DNA of 41,031 nucleotides, from assembly GCA_030531425.1 (NCBI GenBank), contig JAUNNO010000006.1, positions 1 through 41,031 on the forward strand, given 5' to 3'. The stretch is from a bacterium (lineage in GTDB: Bacteria; Bacillota_I; Bacilli_A; RF39; UBA660). Of the stretch, positions 1 through 8,205 are shown piece by piece (the stretch's first letter is position 1; each line of letters begins with the position of its first letter). Position numbers and translations under genes: made by a program. The notes beneath the pieces are model-generated. The model searched no databases, had not been told where the DNA came from, and saw only the letters and a program-made list of their open reading frames with translations.

Positions 1-2
1 TA

Positions 3-1088
3 ATAGAGCTTTTAGCAGTAATAGTAATACTAGCAATAATAGCTCTAATAGCAGTTCCAATAATAATAGATATTATTGAAGACTCAAAAAAAGAGGCGTT
101 GAAGCGAAGTGCCGAAAATTATTTAAAGGCAGTAGAGTTAGCTATAGCAAAAGAGAACTTGAAAGGTGAGTTTAATCCACCAAGTTGTACTATAGAATCA
201 GGAATAACAAGATGTGATGGAAAAACTTTAAATGTTTCAGTAGATGGAGAACTACCAGATAGTGGAACAATAACACTAACAGATGGAACAATCGTAAGGG
301 ATCCATCAACAAGTCTAAAATATAGTGCAGGAACATTAACATATAATGAAAATAGTAAATTAGGAATAAAAGAGCAAACAAAACCGGCTCTTAAGGTTGT
401 AGATAATATTGCATATTATGTACCGGCAGGATCAAATGAGGCTACTATATATGTATATAGAGGTGATGTGGATTATGATGATCCTAGTGTTGGATATTAT
501 CCTATGCTTGAAATAATAAGTGGAAATATAGAAATAAAATCAGCAATAGAAATAGATGGTAAAACTTATCCAGTAACTAGTATAGGTAATTGGGCATTTA
601 GTGATGGTATATTTGGTTCAAATATAACAAGTGTGACAATTCCATCAAGTATTACAAGTATAGGTACGGAAGCTTTTCTGCGTTGTACTAATTTAAATAA
701 TATTATAATTTTATCAAGTGAGGTAAGTATAGGAGACGGTGCATTTAATGAAACTCCATGGCTTCAATCACAAAAAGCCTCATCCCAAAATGGTTTAGTA
801 ATAGTAAATAATATCTTGTTGGAATGGGAAAATGCTGAAGGCAATATAACAATTCCAGATGGAGTAAAAAGTATAGGTGGTTCAGCATTTTATGGTAACT
901 CTAGCATAACAAGTGTGGAAGTACCATCCAGTGTAACGCGTATAGGACCATATGCATTTCAAGGATGTTCTAGTTTAGCCACAATAAATATAAATAAGCA
1001 AAATGGTTCAATAGAAGGAGCACCTTGGGGTGCATTTAGTGATAATCCTTGGAATTCATATAGTGCAACAGTAAACTGGCTAGGATAA
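3..1088 (+). CDS. Type IV pilin-like protein with BspA-type leucine-rich repeats (5' end outside window)
   Basis: The reading frame is already open at the left edge and starts mid-motif: IELLAVIVILAIIALIAVP follows directly, which is the hydrophobic helix of class III/type IV prepilins and pseudopilins (consensus GFTLIELLAVIVIL). The leader peptide and G/F cleavage site must lie just left of the window. The first possible internal start (TTG at 99) would remove this helix and is not the real start. After the helix comes a charged stretch (KKEALKRSAENYLKAVE), as in pilin alpha-1 helices. The C-terminal half holds BspA-like repeats (LRR_5), with units such as VTSIGNWAF, ITSIGTEAF, VKSIGGSAF and VTRIGPYAF. 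I infer a surface-displayed, pilus-associated or membrane-retained adhesin-like protein. The pilin part is clear; the function of the repeats is not. A terminator follows at 1144. Confidence 0.8.
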   Translation: MELLAVIVILAIIALIAVPIIIDIIEDSKKEALKRSAENYLKAVELAIAKENLKGEFNPPSCTIESGITRCDGKTLNVSVDGELPDSGTITLTDGTIVRDPSTSLKYSAGTLTYNENSKLGIKEQTKPALKVVDNIAYYVPAGSNEATIYVYRGDVDYDDPSVGYYPMLEIISGNIEIKSAIEIDGKTYPVTSIGNWAFSDGIFGSNITSVTIPSSITSIGTEAFLRCTNLNNIIILSSEVSIGDGAFNETPWLQSQKASSQNGLVIVNNILLEWENAEGNITIPDGVKSIGGSAFYGNSSITSVEVPSSVTRIGPYAFQGCSSLATININKQNGSIEGAPWGAFSDNPWNSYSATVNWLG

Positions 1089-1143
1089 GTTAAGATAGAA
1101 TTTTTCATTAATAAGATTATTTCTTGTAAATAGTAATTTAAAC

Positions 1144-1170
1144 AAAAGATGATTTATTTCATCTTTTTTT
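1144..1170 (+). terminator. Rho-independent terminator of the pilin-like gene
   Basis: Perfect 9-bp stem AAAAGATGA / TCATCTTTT with a 6-nt loop, followed by a run of T. It sits 55 nt after the stop codon. Confidence 0.8.
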
Positions 1171-1183
1171 ATTATTAAATAAA

Positions 1184-1192
1184 TGTTATAAT
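1184..1192 (+). promoter_or_regulatory. Extended -10 promoter of the P-type ATPase operon
   Basis: TGT-TATAAT, a TGN extended -10 box, with TATAAT at 1187-1192 and the ATG at 1209. No good -35 box is visible. The predicted transcript would start about 9 nt before the start codon. Confidence 0.55.
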
Positions 1193-1208
1193 GTTTAAGA
1201 GGGATATT

Positions 1209-3497
1209 ATGATAAGGTACAATCCAAAAATAGAAGATGGTTTAACAAGTAATCAAGTAAATAGTAGAATAAAATCAGGCTATGTAAATTATAATGATGA
1301 TGTTAAAACAAAGACATATGAACAAATAATATTTTATAATGTATTTACTTTATTTAATATTTTAAATTTAATACTTGCTATATTTATTTTATTAGTTAGA
1401 TCTTATAAAAATTTACTTTTTTTAGGTGTTGTTTTGTGTAATACTTTAATTAGTATAATACAGGAAATAAGGTCAAAAAAAGCTGTAGATAAACTATCTA
1501 TTATATCTAGTAGTAAAGCTAGTGTTATTAGAGACTCTAAAGTTAAAGTAATAAATATAGATGAGGTTGTACTTGATGATATTATAATATATAAAAGAGG
1601 AAATCAAGTAATAGCTGATTCAATTATAAAAAATGGTGAAGTTGAGGTAAATGAGTCACTATTAACAGGAGAAGAAAATTCCATAACAAAAAAACCTGGG
1701 GATGTTCTTTACTCTGGAAGTTTTATAGTAAGTGGAACTTCAACTTGTAGGGTAGACAAAGTTGGAAAAAATAATTATGCATCAAGTATAACTAATGAAG
1801 CAAAATATATAAAAAAAGTTAATTCTGAAATAATGAAAACTTTAAAAAGAATAATAAAAATTATATCAATTGTAATAATACCTTTAGGACTAGTACTTTT
1901 TATTAAACAATATAATTTGGAATCTAATAATCTATCTTTAGCAGTAGTTAATACTGTAGCTGCTATAATAGGAATGATTCCAGAAGGATTAGTACTTTTA
2001 ACTAGCACGGTACTTGCTGTAAGTGTAATAAGATTATCTAAAAGAAAAGTTTTAGTTCAACAACTTTATTGTATAGAAACTCTTGCTAGAGTAGATACAG
2101 TATGCCTAGATAAAACTGGAACTTTAACTGAAGGTAATATGGAAGTAGAAGATATAGTAGTTTTAAATGATAAATATGATTATAATAAAATTTTATCTAG
2201 TATGTATAGGTATTTATTAGATGATACAAAAACTATGGAGGCTATAGGTAGAAAATTTAATAAAAAAACTAATTATACTTATATAACAAAACAAAATTTT
2301 TCTTCTGATGAAAAATTTTCTAGTGTTACATTTAAAGAAGGAAAGTATATACTAGGCGCTCCAGATATTTTAGATAAAAGTTCTGATATGAAAAAACTTA
2401 TGGAAGAGTATTCTAATTATAGGTGTGTTTTATTAAAAAATGATAAAGATAATATTGCATTAATACTTTTAAAAGATAAAATAAGATATAAAGCCAAAAA
2501 TACATTAAATTATTTAAAAGATGAAGGAGTTTCTATTAAAATAATAACTGGTGATAACGAAAAAGTTGTATCAAGAATTGCTAAAGATTTAGATTTATCT
2601 AATATAAAATGTATAGATATGTCTTTAAATAATTTAAATAATTTAGATTCTATAGTAGAAAATTATAATGTGTTTACAAGGGTAAGCCCAACTCAAAAAA
2701 AGAAAATAATAAAAACATTAAAAAAACTAGGTCATACTGTTGCTATGACAGGTGATGGAGTAAATGATGTTTTAGCACTAAAAGAGGCTGATTGCAGTAT
2801 AGCTATGGCAAGTGGTTCTGATGCTGCTAGAAATGTTTCAGAGCTTGTGTTAATGGATTCTAATTTTGATGCAATACCTTATATAATTAAAGAGGGAAGA
2901 AGAACTATTAATAATGTAGAAAGATCTTCATCACTATTTTTAACAAAGACTATCTATTCAACTCTTTTGGCTATAATATTTTTGTTTGTTTCTATGAATT
3001 ACCCATTTCAACCAATACAACTTAGTCTTGTTAGTTCAATAACAATAGGAATTCCAGCATTCATACTTGCACTAGAGCCTAATAAAGAGAAGGTATGTGG
3101 TAATTTCTTTCTTAATGTTTTAAAAAAATCTATACCTGGAGCACTTACTATTGTAATAAATGTAATAAGTGTCATGGTTATTTCAAATATATTTAATATT
3201 AATCCAAATGAAATTTCTACTATGGCTGTTATTTTAGTTGCTATAACTGGATTTATATTATTATATAGGATATGTGATAAATTTAATATACTTAGAATTT
3301 CTTTATTTATAGTATTGATAATTTTATTTTTAGGTTGTATTATAGGTATACCAAATGTTTTTGAAATGGTATCTTTAAAGCCAATATTAATAATTTATAT
3401 TGGACTTGTATTTATACTTGATATAGGGCTTTTTGATTTCTTAGCTGGTATATGTGAAAAGAAAATATTTAAGTATAAAGATAAAATAATTAAGTAG
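1209..3497 (+). CDS. Cation-translocating P-type ATPase
   Basis: Membrane ion pump that couples ATP hydrolysis to cation transport. About residue 258 is the helix-4 motif IPEGLVLLTS; the phosphorylated Asp is in DKTGTLTE (D301); the hinge motif TGDGVNDVLAL is near 515. The actuator motif appears as LLTGEEN rather than the usual TGES. Paired helices precede the actuator domain and about six helices follow the P domain. The IPEGLVLLTS signature resembles the CtpE/Exp7 group of bacterial P-type ATPases (calcium uptake has been proposed for mycobacterial CtpE), so divalent cation transport is plausible but not shown. I chose ATG 1209, because AAGAGGG lies 5 nt upstream; the in-frame ATG at 1191 overlaps the -10 box. 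The ZIP gene follows after 10 nt with its own GGAGGT, so the two form an operon. Confidence 0.88.
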   Translation: MIRYNPKIEDGLTSNQVNSRIKSGYVNYNDDVKTKTYEQIIFYNVFTLFNILNLILAIFILLVRSYKNLLFLGVVLCNTLISIIQEIRSKKAVDKLSIISSSKASVIRDSKVKVINIDEVVLDDIIIYKRGNQVIADSIIKNGEVEVNESLLTGEENSITKKPGDVLYSGSFIVSGTSTCRVDKVGKNNYASSITNEAKYIKKVNSEIMKTLKRIIKIISIVIIPLGLVLFIKQYNLESNNLSLAVVNTVAAIIGMIPEGLVLLTSTVLAVSVIRLSKRKVLVQQLYCIETLARVDTVCLDKTGTLTEGNMEVEDIVVLNDKYDYNKILSSMYRYLLDDTKTMEAIGRKFNKKTNYTYITKQNFSSDEKFSSVTFKEGKYILGAPDILDKSSDMKKLMEEYSNYRCVLLKNDKDNIALILLKDKIRYKAKNTLNYLKDEGVSIKIITGDNEKVVSRIAKDLDLSNIKCIDMSLNNLNNLDSIVENYNVFTRVSPTQKKKIIKTLKKLGHTVAMTGDGVNDVLALKEADCSIAMASGSDAARNVSELVLMDSNFDAIPYIIKEGRRTINNVERSSSLFLTKTIYSTLLAIIFLFVSMNYPFQPIQLSLVSSITIGIPAFILALEPNKEKVCGNFFLNVLKKSIPGALTIVINVISVMVISNIFNINPNEISTMAVILVAITGFILLYRICDKFNILRISLFIVLIILFLGCIIGIPNVFEMVSLKPILIIYIGLVFILDIGLFDFLAGICEKKIFKYKDKIIK

Positions 3498-3507
3498 GAG
3501 GTAATTT

Positions 3508-4293
3508 ATGTTAATATCACTTATATTGACACTTTTAGTAGGACTATTTATTTTAATAGGAACAATTTATGGATTAAGTTATAAGAATAATAAAGAATTT
3601 ACTGATTTTAGTATATCAGTTGCGTTTGGAGTTATATTAGGATTAATTATATTAGAAATAATTCCAGAATGTTTTTCTATTTTGAGTGATAATGTTGGAA
3701 CTATTAGAAGTATAATTTCTATTATATTACTAACTTTAATAGGAATTATTTTGTTAAAAATATTAGATTTATTTATACCACATCATACTCATGAGGCAAC
3801 TCATCATCATAAACATAAGGATGATAGTTGTCATAATAATCATTTACATCATATTGGAATTATTTCATCTGTTGCAATGATTATTCACAATATAATAGAG
3901 GGTATGAGCCTTTATTTGGTATCTAAATCAAATATTACATCTGGAATGTTGTTATGTGTTGGAATAGGATTACATAATATACCTATGGGTCTTATTATAG
4001 CATCAACTTTAAGTAATTCAAATTATCAAAAAAATAAAATAATAAAAATTAGCTTAATAGTTTCAGTATCTACTTTTGTAGGTGGATTATTTATGTGGGT
4101 TTTAGGTGGCGTTAATGAACTTGTAGAAGGAGTACTATTAGGAATTACTTTAGGAATGCTAGTATATATTGCTATATTTGAACTTTTAAGTCAAATATGT
4201 CATATGAATAATAAAAAACTTGCTAAAATAGGTGTAATAGGCGGATTTTTACTATTAATTATAAGTACTATTATAGAACATTTTGTTGGATAA
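3508..4293 (+). CDS. ZIP-family divalent metal transporter
   Basis: Integral membrane protein of 261 residues with about eight hydrophobic segments. A central cytoplasmic-type loop is rich in histidine (HHTHEATHHHKHKDD then HNNHLHH), as in ZIP/GufA zinc and iron permeases. The signature helices carry IIHNIIEG and GLHNIPMGL, the two His-containing metal-binding helices of the family. It starts at ATG 3508 after TAGGAGGTAATTT, 10 nt behind the P-type ATPase, and is very probably co-transcribed. The pair suggests a metal import/homeostasis unit. Substrate (Zn, Fe or Mn) cannot be read from sequence. No metal-regulator gene lies next to it. Confidence 0.88.
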   Translation: MLISLILTLLVGLFILIGTIYGLSYKNNKEFTDFSISVAFGVILGLIILEIIPECFSILSDNVGTIRSIISIILLTLIGIILLKILDLFIPHHTHEATHHHKHKDDSCHNNHLHHIGIISSVAMIIHNIIEGMSLYLVSKSNITSGMLLCVGIGLHNIPMGLIIASTLSNSNYQKNKIIKISLIVSVSTFVGGLFMWVLGGVNELVEGVLLGITLGMLVYIAIFELLSQICHMNNKKLAKIGVIGGFLLLIISTIIEHFVG

Positions 4294-4509
4294 AAAAATT
4301 TGCAAAAGTTATATTATTTATATAAATAAATATAAATAATTAAGAATTTGCTAAAAATAATCAAAAAATTGCCAATTTCTATAATAAAAAATAAAAAAAT
4401 TGTGTTTTGCTAAAAAATAGATAAAATGGTATAACAAACTTGTGTTAAAAAAAATTTTCATATTTTTTTCATAAATTTGGTATAAACTAAATATGTTAGG
4501 AGAATTATT
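4294..4509 (+). promoter_or_regulatory. AT-rich intergenic region with probable htrA promoter and TTTGC motifs
   Basis: No gene is visible. A weak promoter is TTCATA (4457-4462), 18 nt spacer, TATAAA (4481-4486), ahead of the protease start at 4510. Four related motifs occur upstream: TTTGCAAAA (4299), TTTGCTAAAAA (4347), TTGCCAA (4369) and TTTTGCTAAAAAA (4405). They might be operator sites, but in such AT-rich DNA this may be chance. Confidence 0.35.
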
Positions 4510-5658
4510 ATGGATAAAAAAGGGATAAATGAAAAAATAAAGGAATATAAAAAAAATATAGATGTTGATAGATTTAAAGTTGTAATATTAGTAGCTACAT
4601 TCTTTTTAGGATGTATATTTATGTATATAGTTATTAATGTATCAGAAAAGGGAGCTGTTACTAAAAAAGTTATTAATGAAAATATTAAGACTACAACATT
4701 AGAAGAAACCAGTGATTTAAAACTTGCTATAAATAATGTATATGAGTCTACTGTGTATATAGAAGTATCTGATAATTATAATCAAGTTGCCTCAGGATCT
4801 GGCTTTATATATAAAAAGGATGATAAATATGCATATATATTAACTAATTATCATGTTATAGAAGATGGTACAATATTTAAAGTGACATTCACAGATAAAC
4901 AAGAAGTTGAAGCCACTTTAGTAAATGGTGATGAATACTATGATATTGCAGTTTTGAAAGTTGATGCATCAAGTGTAGAAAAGGTTGCCACTTTAGGTAA
5001 TTCTTCAAATCTTGAACTAGGGGATAGTGTATTTACTATAGGTGCTCCACTAGGAAAAGAGTATATGGGAACAATTACAAAAGGAATAATATCTGGAATA
5101 AATAGACAGGTTAGTGTTTCTCTTAAAAGTGGTTCTTATTTGATGGAAGTTATTCAAACAGATGCATCTATAAATAGTGGTAATAGTGGAGGACCTATTT
5201 GTAATATAAAAGGCGAAGTAATAGGGATAACATCATCAAAATTGATTGGAAGCGGAGTAGAAGGAATGGGATTTGCAATTCCAATTGACTCAGTAGTATC
5301 AATTATTGATAGTATAGAATCTGGCGAAAAAATAGAAAGACCTTATATTGGAGTTCAATTATTAGATTTAACAAATACTTTCGCACTTCAATATTATCAT
5401 AATATTAGAATAAGTGATGATGTTACTTTTGGGGCTGTTTTAAGTTATATTGAGGAAGACAAACCAGCAGATAAAGCAAATTTAAAAATAGGTGATGTAG
5501 TAATAGAACTTGACGGGGAGAAAGTGATGGATGTATCACATTTCAAATATTTGCTTTATAAACATAAAATAGGTGATAAAATTAAGATAAAATATTATAG
5601 GGGTAATAAAATAGAAGAAACAACGGTAGAACTTACGGAAACAATAAAAAGTGAGTGA
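4510..5658 (+). CDS. HtrA/DegP-like membrane-anchored serine protease
   Basis: Protein of 382 residues. One N-terminal transmembrane segment (about 23-43) follows a Lys-rich cytoplasmic stretch. A trypsin-like domain carries the triad His115 (NYHVIEDG), Asp145 (YYDIAVLKV) and Ser226 (NSGNSGGP). A single C-terminal PDZ domain follows (GVQLLDL ... KANLKIGDVVIELDG). This is the usual layout of Gram-positive HtrA/HtrB/YyxA proteases, which degrade or refold damaged secreted proteins at the outer membrane face. The start ATG follows TAGGAGAATTATT. The gene is monocistronic: its stop codon lies inside its own terminator. A two-component heat- or envelope-stress regulator is typical for the family, but none is nearby. 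Confidence 0.9.
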   Translation: MDKKGINEKIKEYKKNIDVDRFKVVILVATFFLGCIFMYIVINVSEKGAVTKKVINENIKTTTLEETSDLKLAINNVYESTVYIEVSDNYNQVASGSGFIYKKDDKYAYILTNYHVIEDGTIFKVTFTDKQEVEATLVNGDEYYDIAVLKVDASSVEKVATLGNSSNLELGDSVFTIGAPLGKEYMGTITKGIISGINRQVSVSLKSGSYLMEVIQTDASINSGNSGGPICNIKGEVIGITSSKLIGSGVEGMGFAIPIDSVVSIIDSIESGEKIERPYIGVQLLDLTNTFALQYYHNIRISDDVTFGAVLSYIEEDKPADKANLKIGDVVIELDGEKVMDVSHFKYLLYKHKIGDKIKIKYYRGNKIEETTVELTETIKSE

Positions 5659-5670
5659 TTCACTTTTTTT
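5646..5670 (+). terminator. Terminator overlapping the htrA stop codon
   Basis: Stem AAAAAGTGA / TCACTTTTT, loop GTGAT, with T-run to 5670. The stop codon TGA (5656-5658) lies in the loop, so gene end and terminator are fused. Confidence 0.8.
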
Positions 5671-5683
5671 GTAAATTATGTGT

Positions 5684-5712
5684 TTTACTTATTGTAATAA
5701 ACAGATTATAAT
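5684..5712 (+). promoter_or_regulatory. Promoter of the MacB-like ABC transporter gene
   Basis: TTTACT (5684-5689), 17-nt spacer, TATAAT (5707-5712), and TAGGAGGTTTAA just before ATG 5740. Confidence 0.7.
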
Positions 5713-5739
5713 TTTATAGACTGTAATTAGGAGGTTTAA

Positions 5740-7989
5740 ATGTTAGAAATAAAAAATATTACAAAGATTTATAAAACAGAAGGCTTTACTCAAAAAGCTT
5801 TAGATAATGTAAGTATAAATTTTAGAAAAAGTGAATTTGTATCAATATTAGGTCCAAGTGGATCTGGTAAGACAACTTTATTAAATATAGTAGGTGGTCT
5901 TGATAAATATACAAGTGGTAATTTAATAATTAATGAAATATCTACTAAAAAATATAAAGATAAGGATTGGGATTCATATAGAAATCACAGGATTGGTTTT
6001 GTATTTCAAAGTTATAATTTAATCCCACACCAATCTGTTTTATCAAATGTTGAGCTTGCTTTAACTTTATCTGGAATAGGAAAAAAAGAAAGAAAAAGAA
6101 GAGCTATAAAAGTGTTAAAAGAAGTAGGCTTATCTGATCATATTAATAAAAGGCCAAATCAGTTATCTGGTGGTCAGATGCAAAGAGTAGCAATAGCTAG
6201 AGCATTAATAAATAACCCAGATATATTACTTGCTGATGAACCTACTGGAGCTCTTGATTCTGAGACTAGTATTCAGATTATGAATTTATTAAAAAAAATA
6301 AGCAAAGATAAATTAGTTATAATGGTAACTCATAATCCTGAACTTGCAAAAGAGTATTCAAGTAGAATAATAAGTTTAAAAGATGGTAAAGTTACAGATG
6401 ATACTAACCCATATAATGGAGAAGAGATCTTTTATAAAAAAGATAAAAAATATAAAAAAACTAATATGACATTTTTAACTGCATTATCTTTATCACTTAA
6501 TAATTTAATGACAAAAAAAGGTAGAACATTATTAACTGCATTTGCAGGTTCTATAGGAATAATTGGAATAGCTTTAATTCTTTCATTGTCAACAGGAGTA
6601 AATAATTATATAAAAAAAGTTCAAGAAGATACATTGACGAGCTATCCTTTAATGATACAAAAAAATAGTATAGATACATCTAGTTTAATGTCATCATTTT
6701 TAGATAAGTCATCAAAAACAGAACATGATAATAACTTTGTATATTCAAAAGATATTATGACTGATATGATATCTACTATGTATAGTGGAGTTACTACAAA
6801 TAACTTAAAAGAATTTAAAAAATATATTGAAAATAATAAAGAATTAAAGAAATATTCAAATGATATTAAGTATTCTTATAATCTTGATCTTCAAATATAT
6901 ACTAAAGATTATTTAAAAGTTAATCCTAGTAATATGATGGATATGTTTGGATTTTCAAACCAATATGATACTGGTGGTATAGCTATATTTAGTGAACTTT
7001 CAACTAATAAAAAACTTTTAAATAGTCAGTATGATGTTGTAAAAGGTAGAATGCCTAATGATTATAATGAGTTAGTATTAATAGTAGATGATAATAATGA
7101 ATTAAGCGATTATGTCTTATATTCAATTGGTTTGAAAGATCAAAAAGAACTTCAAGAGACTATGAAAAATATGATGATGGGTGAAGAAATTAAAGAATTT
7201 GATCAAACTAAATTTTCATATGATGATATTTTGTCTTTAGAATATAAATTAGTTCTTAATTCAGATTATTATGAATATGATGGTGATGTTTGGCAAGATC
7301 AAACAAATAATTTATCATATTTAAAAGATATTGTTGATAATGGAATAGCTTTAAAAGTTGTTGGAATTATAAAACCTAGCGAAGGTAGTAATATATCTGT
7401 AACTAATGGTGTTGGTTATACAAAAATGCTAAGTGATTATGTAATAAATAAGATAAATGAAAGCGAAATTGCTAAAGATCAAATAAATAACCCTGATATT
7501 AATATTTTTACAAATGATAATTTTAAAGATCTAGAAACATATGAAGGTAATTTAAATAAAATAGGGGTTATGGATTTAGAAGATCCATATATTATAAATA
7601 TTTATCCTAAAGATTTTGAATCTAAAGATAAAATAGAAGAAATAATTAAATCTTATAATGATTCTAAAGAGTCTGAAATAGACAAAATTGAATATACTGA
7701 TTATGTTGGGCTTCTTATGAGTAGTGTTACTACTATTGTAAATGTAATTGGTTATGTTTTAATAGCTTTTGTATCTATATCACTTATAGTATCAAGTATA
7801 ATGATAGGAATAATAACTTATATATCTGTACTTGAAAGAACTAAAGAAATTGGTATTTTAAGATCAATCGGTGCAAGTAAAAAGGATATATCAAGAGTAT
7901 TTAATGCAGAAACTTTTATAGTTGGACTAACTTCAGGAGTTATCGGAATAATTCTTCATATTCTTCTCTTACATGATCCCAAAAATTAG
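5740..7989 (+). CDS. ABC transporter, fused ATPase and FtsX/MacB-type permease, C-terminus cut by in-frame TAG
   Basis: The N-terminal ABC ATPase (about residues 1-225) has Walker A GPSGSGKTT (38), signature LSGGQ (142), Walker B LLADEP (D166) and a switch histidine (VTHN). It belongs to the LolD/MacB/FtsE group. A permease part follows: helix 1 (ALSLSLNNLMTKKGRTLLTAFAGSIGIIGIALIL), a large extracytoplasmic domain of about 380 residues, then helices 2 and 3 (VLERTKEIGILRSIGASKKDI is the conserved FtsX-type cytoplasmic loop). The fused architecture is common in Bacillota for export of peptides or lipoproteins, or for mechanotransmission. The ORF stops at 7987-7989 in helix 3, but the same frame continues with the missing family C-terminus to 8160 (next entry). 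Either the protein lost its last helix or the stop reflects a recent mutation or sequence error. Confidence 0.85.
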   Translation: MLEIKNITKIYKTEGFTQKALDNVSINFRKSEFVSILGPSGSGKTTLLNIVGGLDKYTSGNLIINEISTKKYKDKDWDSYRNHRIGFVFQSYNLIPHQSVLSNVELALTLSGIGKKERKRRAIKVLKEVGLSDHINKRPNQLSGGQMQRVAIARALINNPDILLADEPTGALDSETSIQIMNLLKKISKDKLVIMVTHNPELAKEYSSRIISLKDGKVTDDTNPYNGEEIFYKKDKKYKKTNMTFLTALSLSLNNLMTKKGRTLLTAFAGSIGIIGIALILSLSTGVNNYIKKVQEDTLTSYPLMIQKNSIDTSSLMSSFLDKSSKTEHDNNFVYSKDIMTDMISTMYSGVTTNNLKEFKKYIENNKELKKYSNDIKYSYNLDLQIYTKDYLKVNPSNMMDMFGFSNQYDTGGIAIFSELSTNKKLLNSQYDVVKGRMPNDYNELVLIVDDNNELSDYVLYSIGLKDQKELQETMKNMMMGEEIKEFDQTKFSYDDILSLEYKLVLNSDYYEYDGDVWQDQTNNLSYLKDIVDNGIALKVVGIIKPSEGSNISVTNGVGYTKMLSDYVINKINESEIAKDQINNPDINIFTNDNFKDLETYEGNLNKIGVMDLEDPYIINIYPKDFESKDKIEEIIKSYNDSKESEIDKIEYTDYVGLLMSSVTTIVNVIGYVLIAFVSISLIVSSIMIGIITYISVLERTKEIGILRSIGASKKDISRVFNAETFIVGLTSGVIGIILHILLLHDPKN

Positions 7990-8160
7990 AATCATATTTT
8001 AATAAAAAATATAACAGGCGTAGTAGTATCTGCTGTACTTCCAATCCCTGGGGCAATTATATTAATATTAATAAGTACTATACTCACAGTTATTTCAGGT
8101 TTAATTCCATCTAAAGTGGCTAGTAAAAAAGACCCTGTAATAGCATTAAGGACAGAATAG
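7990..8160 (+). pseudogene. Detached C-terminal helix of the ABC permease, same frame after the TAG
   Basis: Reading on in frame past TAG 7987 gives ITGVVVSAVLP, a hydrophobic helix, and the typical family ending GLIPSKVASKKDP then VIALRTE and a second TAG at 8158. This is the expected last helix and tail of FtsX/MacB permeases. The stretch around the stop (HDPKN-stop-NHIL) fits the family poorly and is a few codons too long, which suggests a small insertion or paired frameshifts rather than a single point mutation. Confidence 0.75.
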
Positions 8161-8182
8161 ATAGATTTTTCTATCTATTTTT
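8156..8182 (+). terminator. Terminator after the ABC transporter
   Basis: Perfect 10-bp stem AATAGATAGA / TCTATCTATT with TTTT loop and trailing T-run. It overlaps the second stop codon, so it was built for the full-length permease gene. Confidence 0.8.
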
Positions 8183-8190
8183 GATATAAT
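8182..8190 (+). promoter_or_regulatory. Extended -10 promoter of gpsA
   Basis: TGA-TATAAT (TATAAT at 8185-8190), directly behind the terminator. ATG 8206 is 15 nt after the -10 box, so the leader should be about 8-9 nt. Confidence 0.6.
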
Positions 8191-8205
8191 AAACTAGGTG
8201 ATAAG

